DNA of 64,000 nt. It comes from Portunus trituberculatus. Taxonomy: Eukaryota; Arthropoda; Malacostraca; Decapoda; Portunidae. Position 1 is the stretch's first letter. Every line of letters starts with the position of its first letter. The stretch is taken from NCBI RefSeq assembly GCF_017591435.1, contig NC_059268.1, positions 17,611,684-17,675,683 on the forward strand, in the 5' to 3' direction. The position numbers and the translations under genes are program-made. Under the pieces are notes generated by a model that worked only from the letters and a program-made list of their open reading frames with translations, had not been told where the DNA came from and did no database searches. This document shows, piece after piece, positions 36,110 to 49,552 of the stretch.

Positions 36110-36206
36110 TTGTTGTTGTTGTTGTTGTTGTTGTTGTTATTTTTGTTAATGTTGTTATTTTTGTTGATGTTGTTGTTTTGTTGTTATTGTCCTTCTTCTT
36201 CTTCTT

Positions 36207-36236
<30 letters not shown>
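36110..36236. repeat. (GTT)n and (TTC)n arrays
   Basis: GTT triplets at about 36112-36138, degenerate GTT to 36190, then about 14 TTC units at 36193-36236. Confidence 0.9.
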
Positions 36237-36239
<3 letters not shown>

Positions 36240-36494
36240 CCTCCTCCTTCTTCTCCTCTTCCTCGCCTCGGTTAATCTCTCAAATAAATATATACTTTTT
36301 TTCTTCTAGATCTTTCGTCTTTTTTTTTTTCCTCCTCCTCCTTCTCCTCCTCCTCTTCTCCTCGCCTCAGTCACAGCTACATACACGTGTCTCCCCAAAA
36401 CATAAGTGTAGTGAGTCCTTGAGTGTCTCTTGGGTAAGTTGAATTTGATTGTTCTTACTTGCAGTCCACTACGCATTGAGAACCCTGCAGATTG

Positions 36495-36707
<213 letters not shown>

Positions 36708-36788
36708 AACTTGATCAACATTATAAAATTCACTCTATAACTGAAGGGAAAGAAATAAGTGATGGGGAGAGAGAAGACAAGGTAAGGG

Positions 36789-36838
36789 AAGGACAAGACA
36801 AGACAAGACAAGACAAGACAAGGCAAGGCAAGACAAGA
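36789..36838. repeat. (ACAAG)n pentanucleotide array
   Basis: About nine GACAA/GGCAA pentamers. Confidence 0.88.
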
Positions 36839-37160
36839 TGAGATAAAATAACATAAGATTAAATAAGACAAAGTAAGAAAAGGAGAGGAGAATGAAGAAA
36901 AGAAGAGAAAATGAGAAAGGGAGAGAAAACAAGGAAGAGACGAGGAGGAGACGTGAAAGGATGAAGTTCGGGAGGAGAGGAGAGGATGTGTAGGGTATAC
37001 TGAAGAGGCAAAGGAAAGGCAGAAAGGGGGAGGGGGCGAGGACGTAGGAGAGAGGGAGAGAGAGAGAGAGGGAGAGAGGTAAGGGAAGGCATGTTAATGG
37101 AGGCGCTGGGCTGAATTTCTCAATCGTACTATTCACTGTGCATAGCCGGAGCTCCTGAAT

Positions 37161-37453
<293 letters not shown>

Positions 37454-37820
37454 CTATATACACTTTCATCATAGGCACGCGCTGGGTCAAGGAGGCACGA
37501 CCTTAATTGAATCAATGTAGAGGCAGTGAATAGAATAAAGCTTGGAATGGCAGAGGGAGAGAGACACCACGTGGGCAAGGAACACACAAATTGGACACTA
37601 TGAGCAACACTATGAAAGAACCAGAGATGCGAGAAGGAGAGGGGTCAAAGCGGTAGGTGATAGTAAGAGAAATGACAGGGGAATGAAGATAAGGGTGAGA
37701 AATACTAGAGAAGGGCCACAGGGTAAGGTTAAGTGATAGAAATGAAGGATATTAAAGAAAGCATCCTAATATTTAAAGATTATGGTAAAGTGAGGCACAG
37801 GAGATGAGAGGAGAGGAATA

Positions 37821-37830
<10 letters not shown>

Positions 37831-37913
<83 letters not shown>

Positions 37914-37967
37914 AAAGTTAAATAAAAAAGATTCTGGAATTTGAGCGATAGATAGATAAATAGATAA

Positions 37968-38043
<76 letters not shown>
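37831..38043. repeat. (GA)n, (GATA)n, (GA)n
   Basis: GA 37831-37910, GATA tetramers 37947-37975, then GA to 38043. Confidence 0.97.
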
Positions 38044-38046
<3 letters not shown>

Positions 38047-38269
38047 TGAAAGCTTATCAATTGAGTAAGATGAAAATGGTCATTGATATAAAAAAAAATT
38101 CAAACGAGAGGACAGTGAAAAAATATCAATCTTATTACATTTACCTCTATCACATTTCATTTACCTATCTTTCCTACTTCACGATCTCGTTTTCTTTTAA
38201 AGGAGAGGAGAGAGGGAGAGGGAGAAAGAGAGAGGGAGAGGTAGGGAGGATGATAACGTAATAGAAAAA

Positions 38270-38381
<112 letters not shown>

Positions 38382-38544
38382 TGATATATCAAGACAAAAG
38401 AAACATAATAATAACAATAAAACTTCCTGCCCTTTAAATATTTACTCAAGAGATAACCAGCACACTTCAAGATTACCAGAACACGATGCAGACCACAGCT
38501 GATTACCTCAATGTCACCTAATAACACACTAAACCAAATCAACA

Positions 38545-38976
38545 CTAACCTCTTCAGTACTAAGACACATTTTCATATTCATTCTATTTACTGTTTGGCG
38601 ACTTTATACAGCTTCAGAAACTCATGTGGGGTGATTAAACTAGTGGAGACTCTGGCCATTAACCCCTTCAGTACCGGGACGCATTTTTACCATGAGTTTT
38701 GGTTATGATTAGATGATTTGATTGACATTAGGAAGGGTCTATGGAGGTCAGAAGGTTAATGGCCACAGTCTTCATTGCTCTAATCCCCCACATAAGTTTC
38801 TGAAGCTGTATAAAATCGCCAAATAGTATAGTAAGCAGAAAGAATATGAACATTGCGTCATGGTACTGAAGGGGTTAATCTTCTGACCTTCATAGACCTT
38901 TCTTAATGTAAATAAAATCGTCTAATCACACCCAAAAATTCATGGTAAAAATGCGTTCCAGTAGTGAAGGGGTTAT
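38545..38976 (-). mobile_element. Family A MITE, copy 11, split by copy 12
   Basis: The first half runs CTAACCTCTTCAGTACTAAG through TTTATACAGCTTCAGAAACT to GACTCTGGCCATTAA. The second half resumes TTAATCTTCTGACCTTCATA and ends CAGTAGTGAAGGGGTTAT. Its own ends have decayed (CTAA and TTAT), while the element inside it is better preserved. Confidence 0.95.
38659..38878 (+). mobile_element. Family A MITE, copy 12, inserted in copy 11
   Basis: TTAACCCCTTCAGTACCGGG and GGTACTGAAGGGGTTAA ends, both with intact TTAA. It sits exactly in the internal TTAA of copy 11, which is now present on both sides. A 5-bp TATAG duplication is the main difference from the consensus. Confidence 0.96.
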
Positions 38977-39088
38977 TTACTCCTTCTGCACTTTTTACTT
39001 CCTCCAGGCACTTGCTCTTCTTTTTTTTTGCTTGACCTACACTCCTACATCTAGTGGCGCAGTGTTGGGGCAGGTGGAGGAGGAGGTT

Positions 39089-39143
39089 GGGTGGGTGGGT
39101 GGGTGGGTTGGTGGGTGTTAGGGAGGGAGGGAGGGAAGGAGGG
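39089..39143 (+). other. G-quadruplex-prone sequence
   Basis: Five consecutive GGG tracts with single-T loops (39089-39107), then GGGAGGGAGGGAGGG from 39121 with more G runs to 39143. Single-base loops favour a very stable parallel quadruplex in vitro. Confidence 0.8.
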
Positions 39144-39194
39144 ACACATGTACTGGCAGTATTACATTCTTCACCCACTTGGCACAGGGATGGA

Positions 39195-39198
<4 letters not shown>

Positions 39199-39267
<69 letters not shown>

Positions 39268-39289
39268 TGGGTGGGTGGGTGTGGCCGTG

Positions 39290-39328
<39 letters not shown>
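39199..39328. repeat. (GT)n, short GGGT run, (GA)n
   Basis: GT 39199-39266, a GGTGGGTGGGTGGG stretch, then GA 39293-39328. Confidence 0.96.
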
Positions 39329-39332
<4 letters not shown>

Positions 39333-39639
39333 TAAGAAATTCCAACCTCATTCAGTGGACAATAGATGAAGAAAAACTGACAACAATTAGTCATTTTTTT
39401 ATTAATTCTCCTGAGAAGTAAAATATTTTGAACAAGATTACTTCACGTATGCTCTGACCTGACCTGACGTTTCTTGACCTACCTACCCTGTGTGCTGCTG
39501 GGACTGAGCTAAGAGATATTAATGTCCGGTATAATATTTTTGTAGATAGTCTAGCAGATATACACATGCCATTTGATATACACATGCCATTTTCCCCTCA
39601 CTTCAGCCTTACACTGATCACTTGACGTTTTTTAAGTTA

Positions 39640-40090
39640 GAGGGGAAAGCTGGCTACGGGTAACAAAATAGTGAAAAAAAAATGCCCACCTAGTTGCCAG
39701 TATCCCAGCAGGTCAGAAAGAGTTAGCCAAAATTAATGGATATCTTGAAACTTCCTTCTTTTTTTCCATCTTCGATTTTGCATATTTGAATTTCTATGCT
39801 AAAAATTAATCGGTGTCTTGAAACTTCCCTGTTCTTTCTTCTACCTTCGCATGCAAATCATATTAATCCTTGGAATATCACCTTCGATTTTGCATATTTT
39901 AATTACTTTGATAAAAAATTAATGTGTCATCTTTCTTTTACCTTTCTATACTTTAATTTCTATGATAAAAATGAATGGATAAATGTCTTGAAACTTCCCT
40001 CTTCTCTCTTTTTATCTTCGCATGCCTATCATAATAATCCTTGAAACATCACCTTCGATTCTGCATACTTGAATTTCTATGATAACTCCA
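39640..40090 (+). repeat. Dispersed repeat C copy with an attached tandem duplication
   Basis: GAGGGGAAAGCTGGCTACGG, an A run, GCCCACCTAGTTGCCAGT and GGTCAGAAAGAGTTAGCC make the C part. The sequence then repeats with a period of about 168 bp: CTTGAAACTTCCCTGTTC at 39817 and CTTGAAACTTCCCTCTTC at 39986, with CACCTTCGATTTTGCATA after each. Confidence 0.75.
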
Positions 40091-40287
40091 CTATCTATTC
40101 TCTTTCTCTTATCTTTCCAAGTAGATCAAAGAAATAACACTGCGTCCTTCAACAGCTCAATAAATTCCTTCTTTTCCTCGTGTTCCCGTATCAAACTGGT
40201 CCTTCCCTTTTTCTTTTCTTGACGTTTTCTTTTATTTTCTTCCTACGTCTAAAAAAGAGAGTCTGGTCGAGAACTGGATTAAAAAAA

Positions 40288-40514
40288 GGACGTGGTACAG
40301 TGGAACCATGCATGCTTTGGGGTCCGAGGGGTCTCCAAGCGCACGGGTTCGAATCCTGTCCACGGTCCGAGTGTAGGTTGGGCTTCCTTACTTGGGGCAA
40401 AGGTTTCCTAGCGGGTGGGCTTTGAGATAGGAGGTACCCCCCAAAAAGTACCCATTTACCCCATAAATTCCTTGAAAAAGCCCACACGGTATAAATAATA
40501 AATAAATAAATAAA
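40288..40514 (+). mobile_element. SINE-2 copy, full length with tail
   Basis: Starts GGACGTGGTACAGTGGAACC. B box GGTTCGAATCC is intact, the body is complete (GGGCTTTGAGATAGGAGGTA), and it ends CACACGGTATAAATAATAAA with a (TAAA)n tail to about 40514. A good reference copy for this family. Confidence 0.93.
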
Positions 40515-40701
40515 AGAAATGAAATCAGCAAAGGTGATTGATTAACTCTCCTCTCGACATTATCTCTGGAATTTTCTGATAATGAGTCTCTTCCCATCAC
40601 AAGATAAGCAGGTTTTTATCATATCTTTCTGCGTGTCGTGTTCCTGGGACTTCCTGCCAAAGAATTCCTTAATAAATGTTGCCTAGTTAGTTATTTGTCA
40701 G

Positions 40702-40720
40702 GACACACACACACACACAC

Positions 40721-40804
<84 letters not shown>

Positions 40805-40883
40805 GTGAGTGAGACAGACAGACAGACAGACAGACAGATAGACAGAGAAAGACAGAAAAAAACATAGACAGACAGAAAGACAG

Positions 40884-40959
<76 letters not shown>
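40702..40959. repeat. (CA)n(GA)n, (GACA)n, (CA)n
   Basis: CA 40702-40721, GA 40723-40801, GTGA and GACA tetramers, then CA 40886-40959. Confidence 0.97.
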
Positions 40960-40961
<2 letters not shown>

Positions 40962-41130
40962 ATAATACATGAAAAAGAGAGAGTTTTTAAGTGTGTTAAA
41001 GAACTCATTATTTCTAGCAAGCGACATGGAAAGATTAGAGAGAGGATATAGATAGTGAATTGAGTTTAAGGATAAAACGAGTAAAATAGACCAGCAGGGT
41101 GACACTACAGAGATACGAAAAATGAAGCTA

Positions 41131-42074
41131 CCATAACACAGCAGAATCATAACACAGACATCACACAGCAGAAATAGAACACTGGAATCACACAGCAGAA
41201 ATAGAAAACAGGCATCACACAGCAGAAATAAAACACAGCATCACACAGCAGAAATAGAAAACAGGCATCACACAGCAGAAATAGAACACAGATATCACAC
41301 AGCAGAAATAGAACACTGGAATCACACAGCAGAAACATAACACAGGCATCACACAGCAGAAATAGAACACAGGAATCACACAGCAGAAACATAACACAGA
41401 TATCACACAGCAAACATAACACAGGCATCACACAGCAGAAACAGAACACAGACATCACACAGCAGAAACATAACACAGGAATCACACAGCAGAAACATAA
41501 CACAGGCATCACACAGCAGAAATAGAACACAGATATCACACAGCAGAAATATAACACAGATATCACACAGCAGAAACATAACACAGGCATCACACAGCAG
41601 AAATAGAACACAGACATCACACAGCAGAAACATAACACAGACATCACACAGCAGAAATAGAACACAGGAATCACACAGCAGGAATAGAACACAGATATCA
41701 CACAGCAGAAATAGAACACAGGTATAACACAGCAGAAATAGAACACAGGTATCACACAGCAGAAATAGAACACAGATATCACACAGCAGAAATAGAAAAC
41801 AGGCATCACACAGCAGAAATAGAACACAGATATCACACAGCAGAAATAGAACACAGATATCACACAGCAGAAATATAACACAGATAGCACACAGCAAACA
41901 TAACACAGGCATCACACAGCAGAAACAGAACACTGGAATCACACAGCAGAAATAGAACACAGACATCACACAGCAGAAATAGAACACAGGTATCACACAG
42001 AGAAACATAACACAGATATCACACAGCAGAAACATAACACAGGCATCACACAGCAGGAATAGAACACAGGTATC
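41131..42074. repeat. 27-bp minisatellite, about 35 units
   Basis: The unit reads ATCACACAGCAGAAATAGAA followed by CACAGGC, 27 bp in all. Changes are concentrated at a few places: AATAG versus ACATA, CACAGG versus AACAGG or CACTGG, and the base before ATC. A few units are shortened, as at 41410 and 41891, which shifts the frame. The minus strand is open for 247 and 235 codons in different frames; these translate as a nine-residue repeat like VFYFCCVIS. I read this as a minisatellite without evidence of a gene. Confidence 0.95.
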
Positions 42075-42956
42075 TTTTACTGTGATGACACCTTTGCTGC
42101 CACAGGTCACAGGTCACTCACAAACGCATCTCTTCCGTACACTGCCTGTTGTATTGCCAACTTCCTATGAATTAAACTTACTTAATTATCTTCTATATAT
42201 TTCTTTCTGTCTTGCTATCTTTCTATGATTTGAACTTATCTATCTTCCATCTATTTCTTTTTGTTTTTCTATCTTATGATTTGAACTTATTGATCTTCCA
42301 TACACTTCCTTTTGTCTTGCCACCTTCCTACGACCTCAAATCACTTAAGACGACGTTTCAATACAGTTATCCCATTCTTTTGGCTAACTCTCTCGAACCT
42401 GCTCGGGGACTGGCATGTGACTGAGCCTCTTTGTTGAGTCGTTTTTGTTACCCTTGGCCACATTTCTTCTCTTACATATATAAAAAAAAGCTCACTCACA
42501 GGACAGACAGTAGTGTGGGATTTAAATAGACTGTCCCGCCAAGAATAAACTCACTGCTTCACCATCAGAAGTGTAAGGGGTTCAATAATGCTCACAGGCT
42601 GTCTTAAAAATGACATCTACAAAATAAAATAAAATGTGGTCTTTCTTTATGGTAAAAAAAAAAAAAAAATTTAATATTTACTTGAATAAATGCAATACCA
42701 GTAGTTCATTAGTAGTAGTTCATTCACAGTCTTTAAGAGTAGTGAGAATGGGTGTTTAAACGTAAGGAAAAGCAGTAAAATCACATACATAACATATAGT
42801 GATGCTAACGTGACTTTTTTTTCATGGTTACCCCAAAATTATATCAGAGAACGAATTTCAGTGCGTCCAAAGAAAACGAAATTATAAGGTTAACTAAAAT
42901 CTAGGGTGAGTGTCTCGATTTGGTCAAATTAAATGATAACCAATTAAACTGTATTA
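42075..42956. other. AT-rich unique stretch, no gene seen
   Basis: A degenerate roughly 60-bp repeat (TATGATTTGAACTTAT at about 42225 and 42276) and an A run near 42653-42669. No gene. Confidence 0.4.
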
Positions 42957-44047
<1,091 letters not shown>

Positions 44048-44258
44048 TGTATTTAGAAACGCTTTGCTTCCACACCATAGCTATTTTCAGACACCACAGA
44101 GATGATTTGCCTGGTTCTCAAGACTGTTCTTTCTGTTAATGATGTAGAACTGGTGTTAATCTCTCACTAAAAACCATAAAGACACCTTCAAAACCCAGGG
44201 TGACTTACACACTTTTGAAATAGTGGAGGTGCTGCGGCGCAGAAGTGTTTCAGAATAG
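44048..44258 (-). mobile_element. Family B MITE, full-length copy
   Basis: CTGTATTTAGAAACGCTTTG at one end and GAAGTGTTTCAGAATAG at the other. CTTGAAC lies just outside both ends (44042-44048 and about 44263-44269), a candidate 7-bp target duplication. Confidence 0.85.
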
Positions 44259-44293
44259 TCCTTGAACTTAGGGAAAATGTACCTCGCCGGGAC

Positions 44294-44434
<141 letters not shown>

Positions 44435-44773
44435 GACAGTGGAGAGGAAGGGAGAGAGAGGGAGAAGAGAATATTACGTTAGTGTTCGATGATAATCCTG
44501 AATCACTGCCACGCTTTGATTTTTGGTGCTAAAAACAACCTGGCTAGAGTTCAGAGTCCTCTCCTTCCCTTCCCCGTCACTGCCTTTTCTCACTACCTAT
44601 TTGCGAGATACTAGTTTGCAAGACTACAGTTGGGAAGTGATGGGAATGGCTGGTCTCTATAAGGTTTCCCCATGAGTGAATATTTGTGAGTTTATAATAA
44701 TGCTTTCTAATATTTCCTGTTCGCTTCCATTTCTGTTCGTCTTTTTTAACTTCTACTGATGAAATAAGTTTTG

Positions 44774-44976
44774 TTAACCCCTTCAGTACCAGGACGTGTT
44801 TTTCATATTCATTCTGGTTACTATTTTGGTGATTTTATACAGCTTCAAAAATATATGTTGGGATTAGAACAGTGAAGACTCTCTTAACCACCATAGACTC
44901 TTCCTTATGCAAATAAAATCGTCTAATCACACCCAAAAGTCAAGGTAAAAATGTGTTTAAGTATTGAGGGGATTAA
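44774..44976 (-). mobile_element. Family A MITE, copy 13
   Basis: TTAACCCCTTCAGTACCAGG and GTATTGAGGGGATTAA ends, TTAA at both. Reverse orientation, typical body. Confidence 0.93.
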
Positions 44977-45372
44977 AAGAATATTAGAGGCTGCCAGGAA
45001 TGATAGAGTTATAGAGTCCAAACCTTAAGTAGATGAGATTTTACTGTTTACCCTCTCCCCTAAAAAAAAAAGAAATAAGAAAAAGAAAGACCATGTGGAA
45101 TATTTGACTCTTTTAAATTAGTGAAACACGTCAGAATATCATACGAAAGCGAAGGAATTTACGCAGCGGGAAAGTACACAACAAGGATTTCCATATTAAC
45201 AAAAGACGCGCTTGGAATTCGTAACAGTCCTTTGCCGTTAGACGTATCCAGAAACGCTGTCCTCTCTCACCATGACTATTTTCAAAGGCCACAGGGATGA
45301 TTAGCGTGGTTTTCAATGGTGTTTCTTCAGTTACTAATACAGAAATCTTGTTAATCTGCCTCCATAATCGTA

Positions 45373-45430
45373 AAATCCTTCAGTAAAGGGACGCATTTTT
45401 ACCATGAGTTTTATGCATAATTAGACGATT
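45373..45430 (+). mobile_element. Family A MITE, copy 14, left-end fragment
   Basis: TCCTTCAGTAAAGGGACGCA through TTTTACCATGAGTTTTATGC to TTAGACGATT. It is cut where the duplicated B segment begins again, so it is a by-product of the tandem duplication. Confidence 0.88.
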
Positions 45431-45528
45431 TAGCGTGGTTTTCAATAGTGTTTTTTTCAGTTACTAATAAAGAAATCTTGTTAATCTGCCTCCAGAATCG
45501 TAAAAACACCTTAAAAGCCAGTGTAAAT

Positions 45529-45728
45529 TTAAAACCTTCAGTACTGCGACGCATTTTTGAGTTTTGTGCATAACTAGACGATTTTATTGACATTAGGAAG
45601 GGTGTACTGGGGTCAGAAGACTAATGGCCACAGTCTTCACTATTTCAATCCTCTCAAAAGTTTCTGAAGCTGTATAAAATAGTATGCAGAATGAAAAGGA
45701 AAATGCGTCATGGCACTGAAGGGGTTAA
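45529..45728 (+). mobile_element. Family A MITE, copy 15, nested in family B
   Basis: Left end TTAAAACCTTCAGTACTGCG; right end GGCACTGAAGGGGTTAA. It lies at the TTTAA of the B motif AAATTTAAATAAAGCC. It shares ATGCATAACTAGACG-like bases with copy 14, confirming the duplication. Confidence 0.92.
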
Positions 45729-45879
45729 AATAAAACCTTTTGAAATAGTGTAGGTGAAGCGCAGAACTGTTTGAGAGGTTGAGCCATAAATACGTTCTCA
45801 TCCATATTGATTTTGATCATATGTATACGAACGTACTTACACTCCCTATTGAGACTGACAGTTTACGAGCAACGGTAAT

Positions 45880-46051
<172 letters not shown>

Positions 46052-46289
46052 GTAACGAGGCAATAACATCAGTACTCTATAATTCTGTATCCCAAACGCA
46101 CAGCACCGCCCATTGTTCGGGAAATTATCACTGTCAATAAAGCAAGAAGAAAGAGCACGAATAATTTATACAAAAAAAAAAAAAATGTATTATCATAACA
46201 AAACTTAAAATAACAATAAAAAAAATGGTGCTGGCAATAATGTGACGTGTAATTTTGAGTCTATTTGTATTCACTGTTGCAAATGACCA

Positions 46290-46292
<3 letters not shown>

Positions 46293-46362
<70 letters not shown>

Positions 46363-46437
46363 TAGAAAGAACAAAATAAAAACAAGTAGCTCTTTTGCAC
46401 ATTCTTCTTCAGTAATATAACATCTAGTAGCGTGACT

Positions 46438-46483
<46 letters not shown>
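46293..46483. repeat. (GA)n and (CT)n complementary arrays
   Basis: GA 46293-46360, about 80-base spacer, CT 46440-46483. Confidence 0.97.
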
Positions 46484-46485
<2 letters not shown>

Positions 46486-46610
46486 AGTACAGCCACCGGA
46501 CAAAGCTCATGCCATCATCAGAGCTCCAGTGTCCCGCCTCTTCCTTCGGGTCATCGTCCTTCCACTGAAATGAACACGCAACTAAACACTCCCACATCAC
46601 GCACACCTTT

Positions 46611-46614
<4 letters not shown>

Positions 46615-46696
<82 letters not shown>

Positions 46697-46821
46697 CTTA
46701 ACTTGAAAATCATCGCTATATTCATTCGTCCTCTCCGTTCAAAGCATCAATATCGACTCGATCTGAAGGACTCGAAACGTACTCACTTAAATCGCCTTCC
46801 TTCCTTCCTTCCTTCCTTCCT
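46615..46821. repeat. (GT)n and (TTCC)n arrays
   Basis: About 40 GT units (46615-46695) and about 6 TTCC units (46797-46821). Confidence 0.95.
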
Positions 46822-47079
46822 TTCTTTTACTGAAGGAATAAAATCTGAGGAACAAGGCAGCCAAGAGTCAGTCCCCATAAAGCGTCCTCTCGCAGACCGA
46901 CTCTTGGCTTGAGGGCAGCGCTATAAAATATAATACAACGTTGAATCCTCCCAGTACCTTTCGTGGTCATTAGGGTAAAAAATACGAAGATTGGAGATAG
47001 TTACGGTGGGATATGAAAAATTGTTTATTCTTTTTGTCTCTTATTCTTTTCTTTTATATTGTTATTTCTGTTTTTTTTT

Positions 47080-47620
47080 TATTCTCTTTTTCTTTCCTTC
47101 TCTGCTTACTCATTCCTTCCTTATCATCTTTTATCATCTTTCCTTCCTCTTTCTTATTCTTTCCTTTACTCATTACTGTCATTCTTGTTATTCTTATTTT
47201 GATTCTCTTCTCCTTTTTTCTTTTCTTCTTCTCTCTTTACTCATTCCTTCCTTTTTCATCTTTCCTTTATCCTTCTTTCCTCTTCCTTGTTCTTTCCTTC
47301 TATCTTTATCCTTGTCATTCTCATTATTCCTACTTTCCTACTATTCTCATTTTCCTTCCTTCTCCTCTCCTTTTTATCTCTCTATTATCTTTTCTTCCTC
47401 TTTCTTATCCTTTCCTTCTATCCTTATTCTGCCATTCTCATTATAATTACTTTGATCATCTTTTCGTTTTCTTTCTTTCTCTCTATATTCCTTCCTTCCT
47501 CCTCCTCATCTTGCCATTATCATTATTCCTACTTTGCCTCTCTTCTCTTTTTTCTTTCCTTCTCTTCTTCTCACTTGCTCCTTCCTTTTCATCTTTCCTC
47601 CTCCTTATTCTTTCATTTTT
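47080..47620. repeat. Pyrimidine-rich degenerate tandem array
   Basis: GTCATTCTTGTTATTCTTA-like segments recur near 47178, 47313, 47431 and 47513, each embedded in TTCCTTCT/CATCTTTCC-rich sequence. Period 80-135 bp. Leu/Phe/Ser-rich frames up to 250 codons on the plus strand reflect composition, not a membrane protein. Confidence 0.65.
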
Positions 47621-48027
47621 TCTTTTTTTTCCTCTTATCTTTCCCTTCTATTTCCCATTCGCTCAACACGAGACAGCCTCCCTTGACACCTTTCTCTTCT
47701 CTCCTTACCCTCACGACCTCACATTCTACACGCCTTTGAAAAAAATATCCGGAAAAACACACTGAAAGTTCTAGACTACAAGTTTTAATTGCACAAATGT
47801 ATCATGTCCTCTGCGATCTTTTTCACCCTTTTGTCTTTTAGTTACGCGAACATTCGGAGGACATATGTTCGCTCGTTCTTGTTTTGTTCCTCTCGCCTTT
47901 CTTGTCCCTTTTCATTTTTTGTCTCTCCCCACCGAACATCATCCACGCTATCGCTACAGGCCATCACTGCCACCACCACCATCACTTTCCCTTCTCTCTT
48001 TCTCTCTGTCTGTCTCGACGAGCTGCT

Positions 48028-48245
48028 ACTACCACCAGCACCACCACTACCACCACCACCACCACCATCACCATCACCAACGCCGCCTCACTTCACCCAC
48101 ATCTCTTACCATCAAACAAACAACGTGTACGGAGATCCCTTGGCACTCTGGCACCCACCAACCTCCCACCCTCCACCCTCCTCCATCTTCACTGCCACAG
48201 ATCCCTTGAACCGTCACCACCACCACCATCACCACCACCACCACT
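48028..48245. repeat. (CCA)n arrays
   Basis: CCA triplets at about 48028-48075 and 48218-48245. Confidence 0.85.
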
Positions 48246-48451
48246 ATACCACATCGTAGAATATCCTGCCTCAGCAAGAAACAGTCCTCCTTCCATCGCG
48301 GTCCGTCTCTCTCAACCTCGTTCCTTTCTTCCTTCCTTCGCTGCCAAGAAGATAAAACTACGTCGCGCGTCACACAGAGGAGTAAAATTGCGTTTTTCTG
48401 CGGTATCATGAATGTGTTCCCAGAGGCAGCGACAAGAGGGGCGTGAGGGAG

Positions 48452-48708
<257 letters not shown>

Positions 48709-49032
48709 CATTCATGGTCTGACCCCAAGTAAAAATTTAGTTTCAACACTGAATTCTTTAGTCTGGGCGCGTATTCCAAACAGTTTAGCATTACTCAAAC
48801 ATGTTCTTATGCAAAGTGAATTTCATGTAAAAAGTGCTACTGCAACAGAATACTGCGGCACAAAGGAGAGTCCACCAGGAACATAGACGCCCCACGCCCT
48901 ACGCCCAACCTGCAGCGCCCCTCGACCAGCGAATGTACACAGGAGTTGGTATTTCTTCACCTTTTCTTAATAATCGTCTTTATATAATTAATTTCCTTCC
49001 TCCTACGAAAAATAACTATCAATGCTATAAAT

Positions 49033-49245
49033 TCAACCACTTTCACTGCTGGAACGTATTTTTACTATGAAATTTGGGTATGATTAGATAATTTTATTTA
49101 TATTATGAATTGTCTATGGAGGTCACAAGGTAATTGGTCAGTCTCCACTATTTGAATCCCCCACATTAGTTTCAAAGGCTGTATAATATCACTAAATATT
49201 ATCTATAATAAATAAGAGAACGCGCCCTGGTACTGAAGGGGTTAA
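49033..49245 (+). mobile_element. Family A MITE, copy 16
   Basis: Left end TCAACCACTTTCACTGCTGG is eroded; right end GGTACTGAAGGGGTTAA is perfect. The body is more diverged than in most copies. Confidence 0.9.
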
Positions 49246-49552
49246 GGAAGACCAGGTATATTTTTATAAATGAATACTTGTGTTACCCATGAGTTCATTC
49301 GTTTTCTAATATCTACCACCCACACCCGTTTTCTTTTCACTAAGGGCTGACGGTGACAGCATTATTGTCGTTGTTGTTCTTCCTATTTATTTTAAGGAAG
49401 ACCAGGTATGTATATTTTTCTTATCATCAATACTTGTGTTACCCATTGTACCCATTCGTTTTCTAATATCTACCACCCACACCCGTTTTCTTTTCACTAA
49501 GGGCTGACGGTGAGATAGCAGTATTGTTGTTGCTCTTCCTACTTATACATAA
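49244..49552 (+). repeat. Recent tandem duplication, 150-bp unit
   Basis: Units begin AAGGAAGACCAGGTAT at 49244 and 49394. The segment from TCGTTTTCTAATATCTACCA through CTAAGGGCTGACGGTGA is nearly identical in both. The first unit starts exactly at the right edge of family A copy 16. Confidence 0.93.

Larger units (their letters stand above)
45243..45780 (-). mobile_element. Family B MITE with internal duplication and family A inserts
   Basis: Starts CGTATCCAGAAACGCTGTCC. After GTTAATCTGCCTCCATAATC comes a truncated A end, then a second copy of AGCGTGGTTTTCAATAGTG through CCTCCAGAATCGTAAAAACA, then a complete A element. The B sequence then resumes CCTTTTGAAATAGTGTAGGT and ends near GAGAGGTTGAGC. 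Confidence 0.85.

Noticed and set aside
40191..40487. Minus-strand frame with RKPLPQVRKPNLHSDRGQDS
   Set aside because: It recurs at each SINE-2 copy and is the antisense translation of that SINE, not a gene.
41147..42110. Open frames of 247 and 235 codons on the minus strand, Cys/Phe/Val-rich repeats
   Set aside because: They are the translation of the 27-bp minisatellite, whose period is divisible by three. The frame breaks at shortened units and no exon or signal supports a protein.
47013..47765. 250-codon Phe/Leu/Ser-rich plus-strand frame that looks like a membrane protein
   Set aside because: The DNA is a T/C-rich degenerate tandem array. All three plus-strand frames are open over parts of it and all look hydrophobic.
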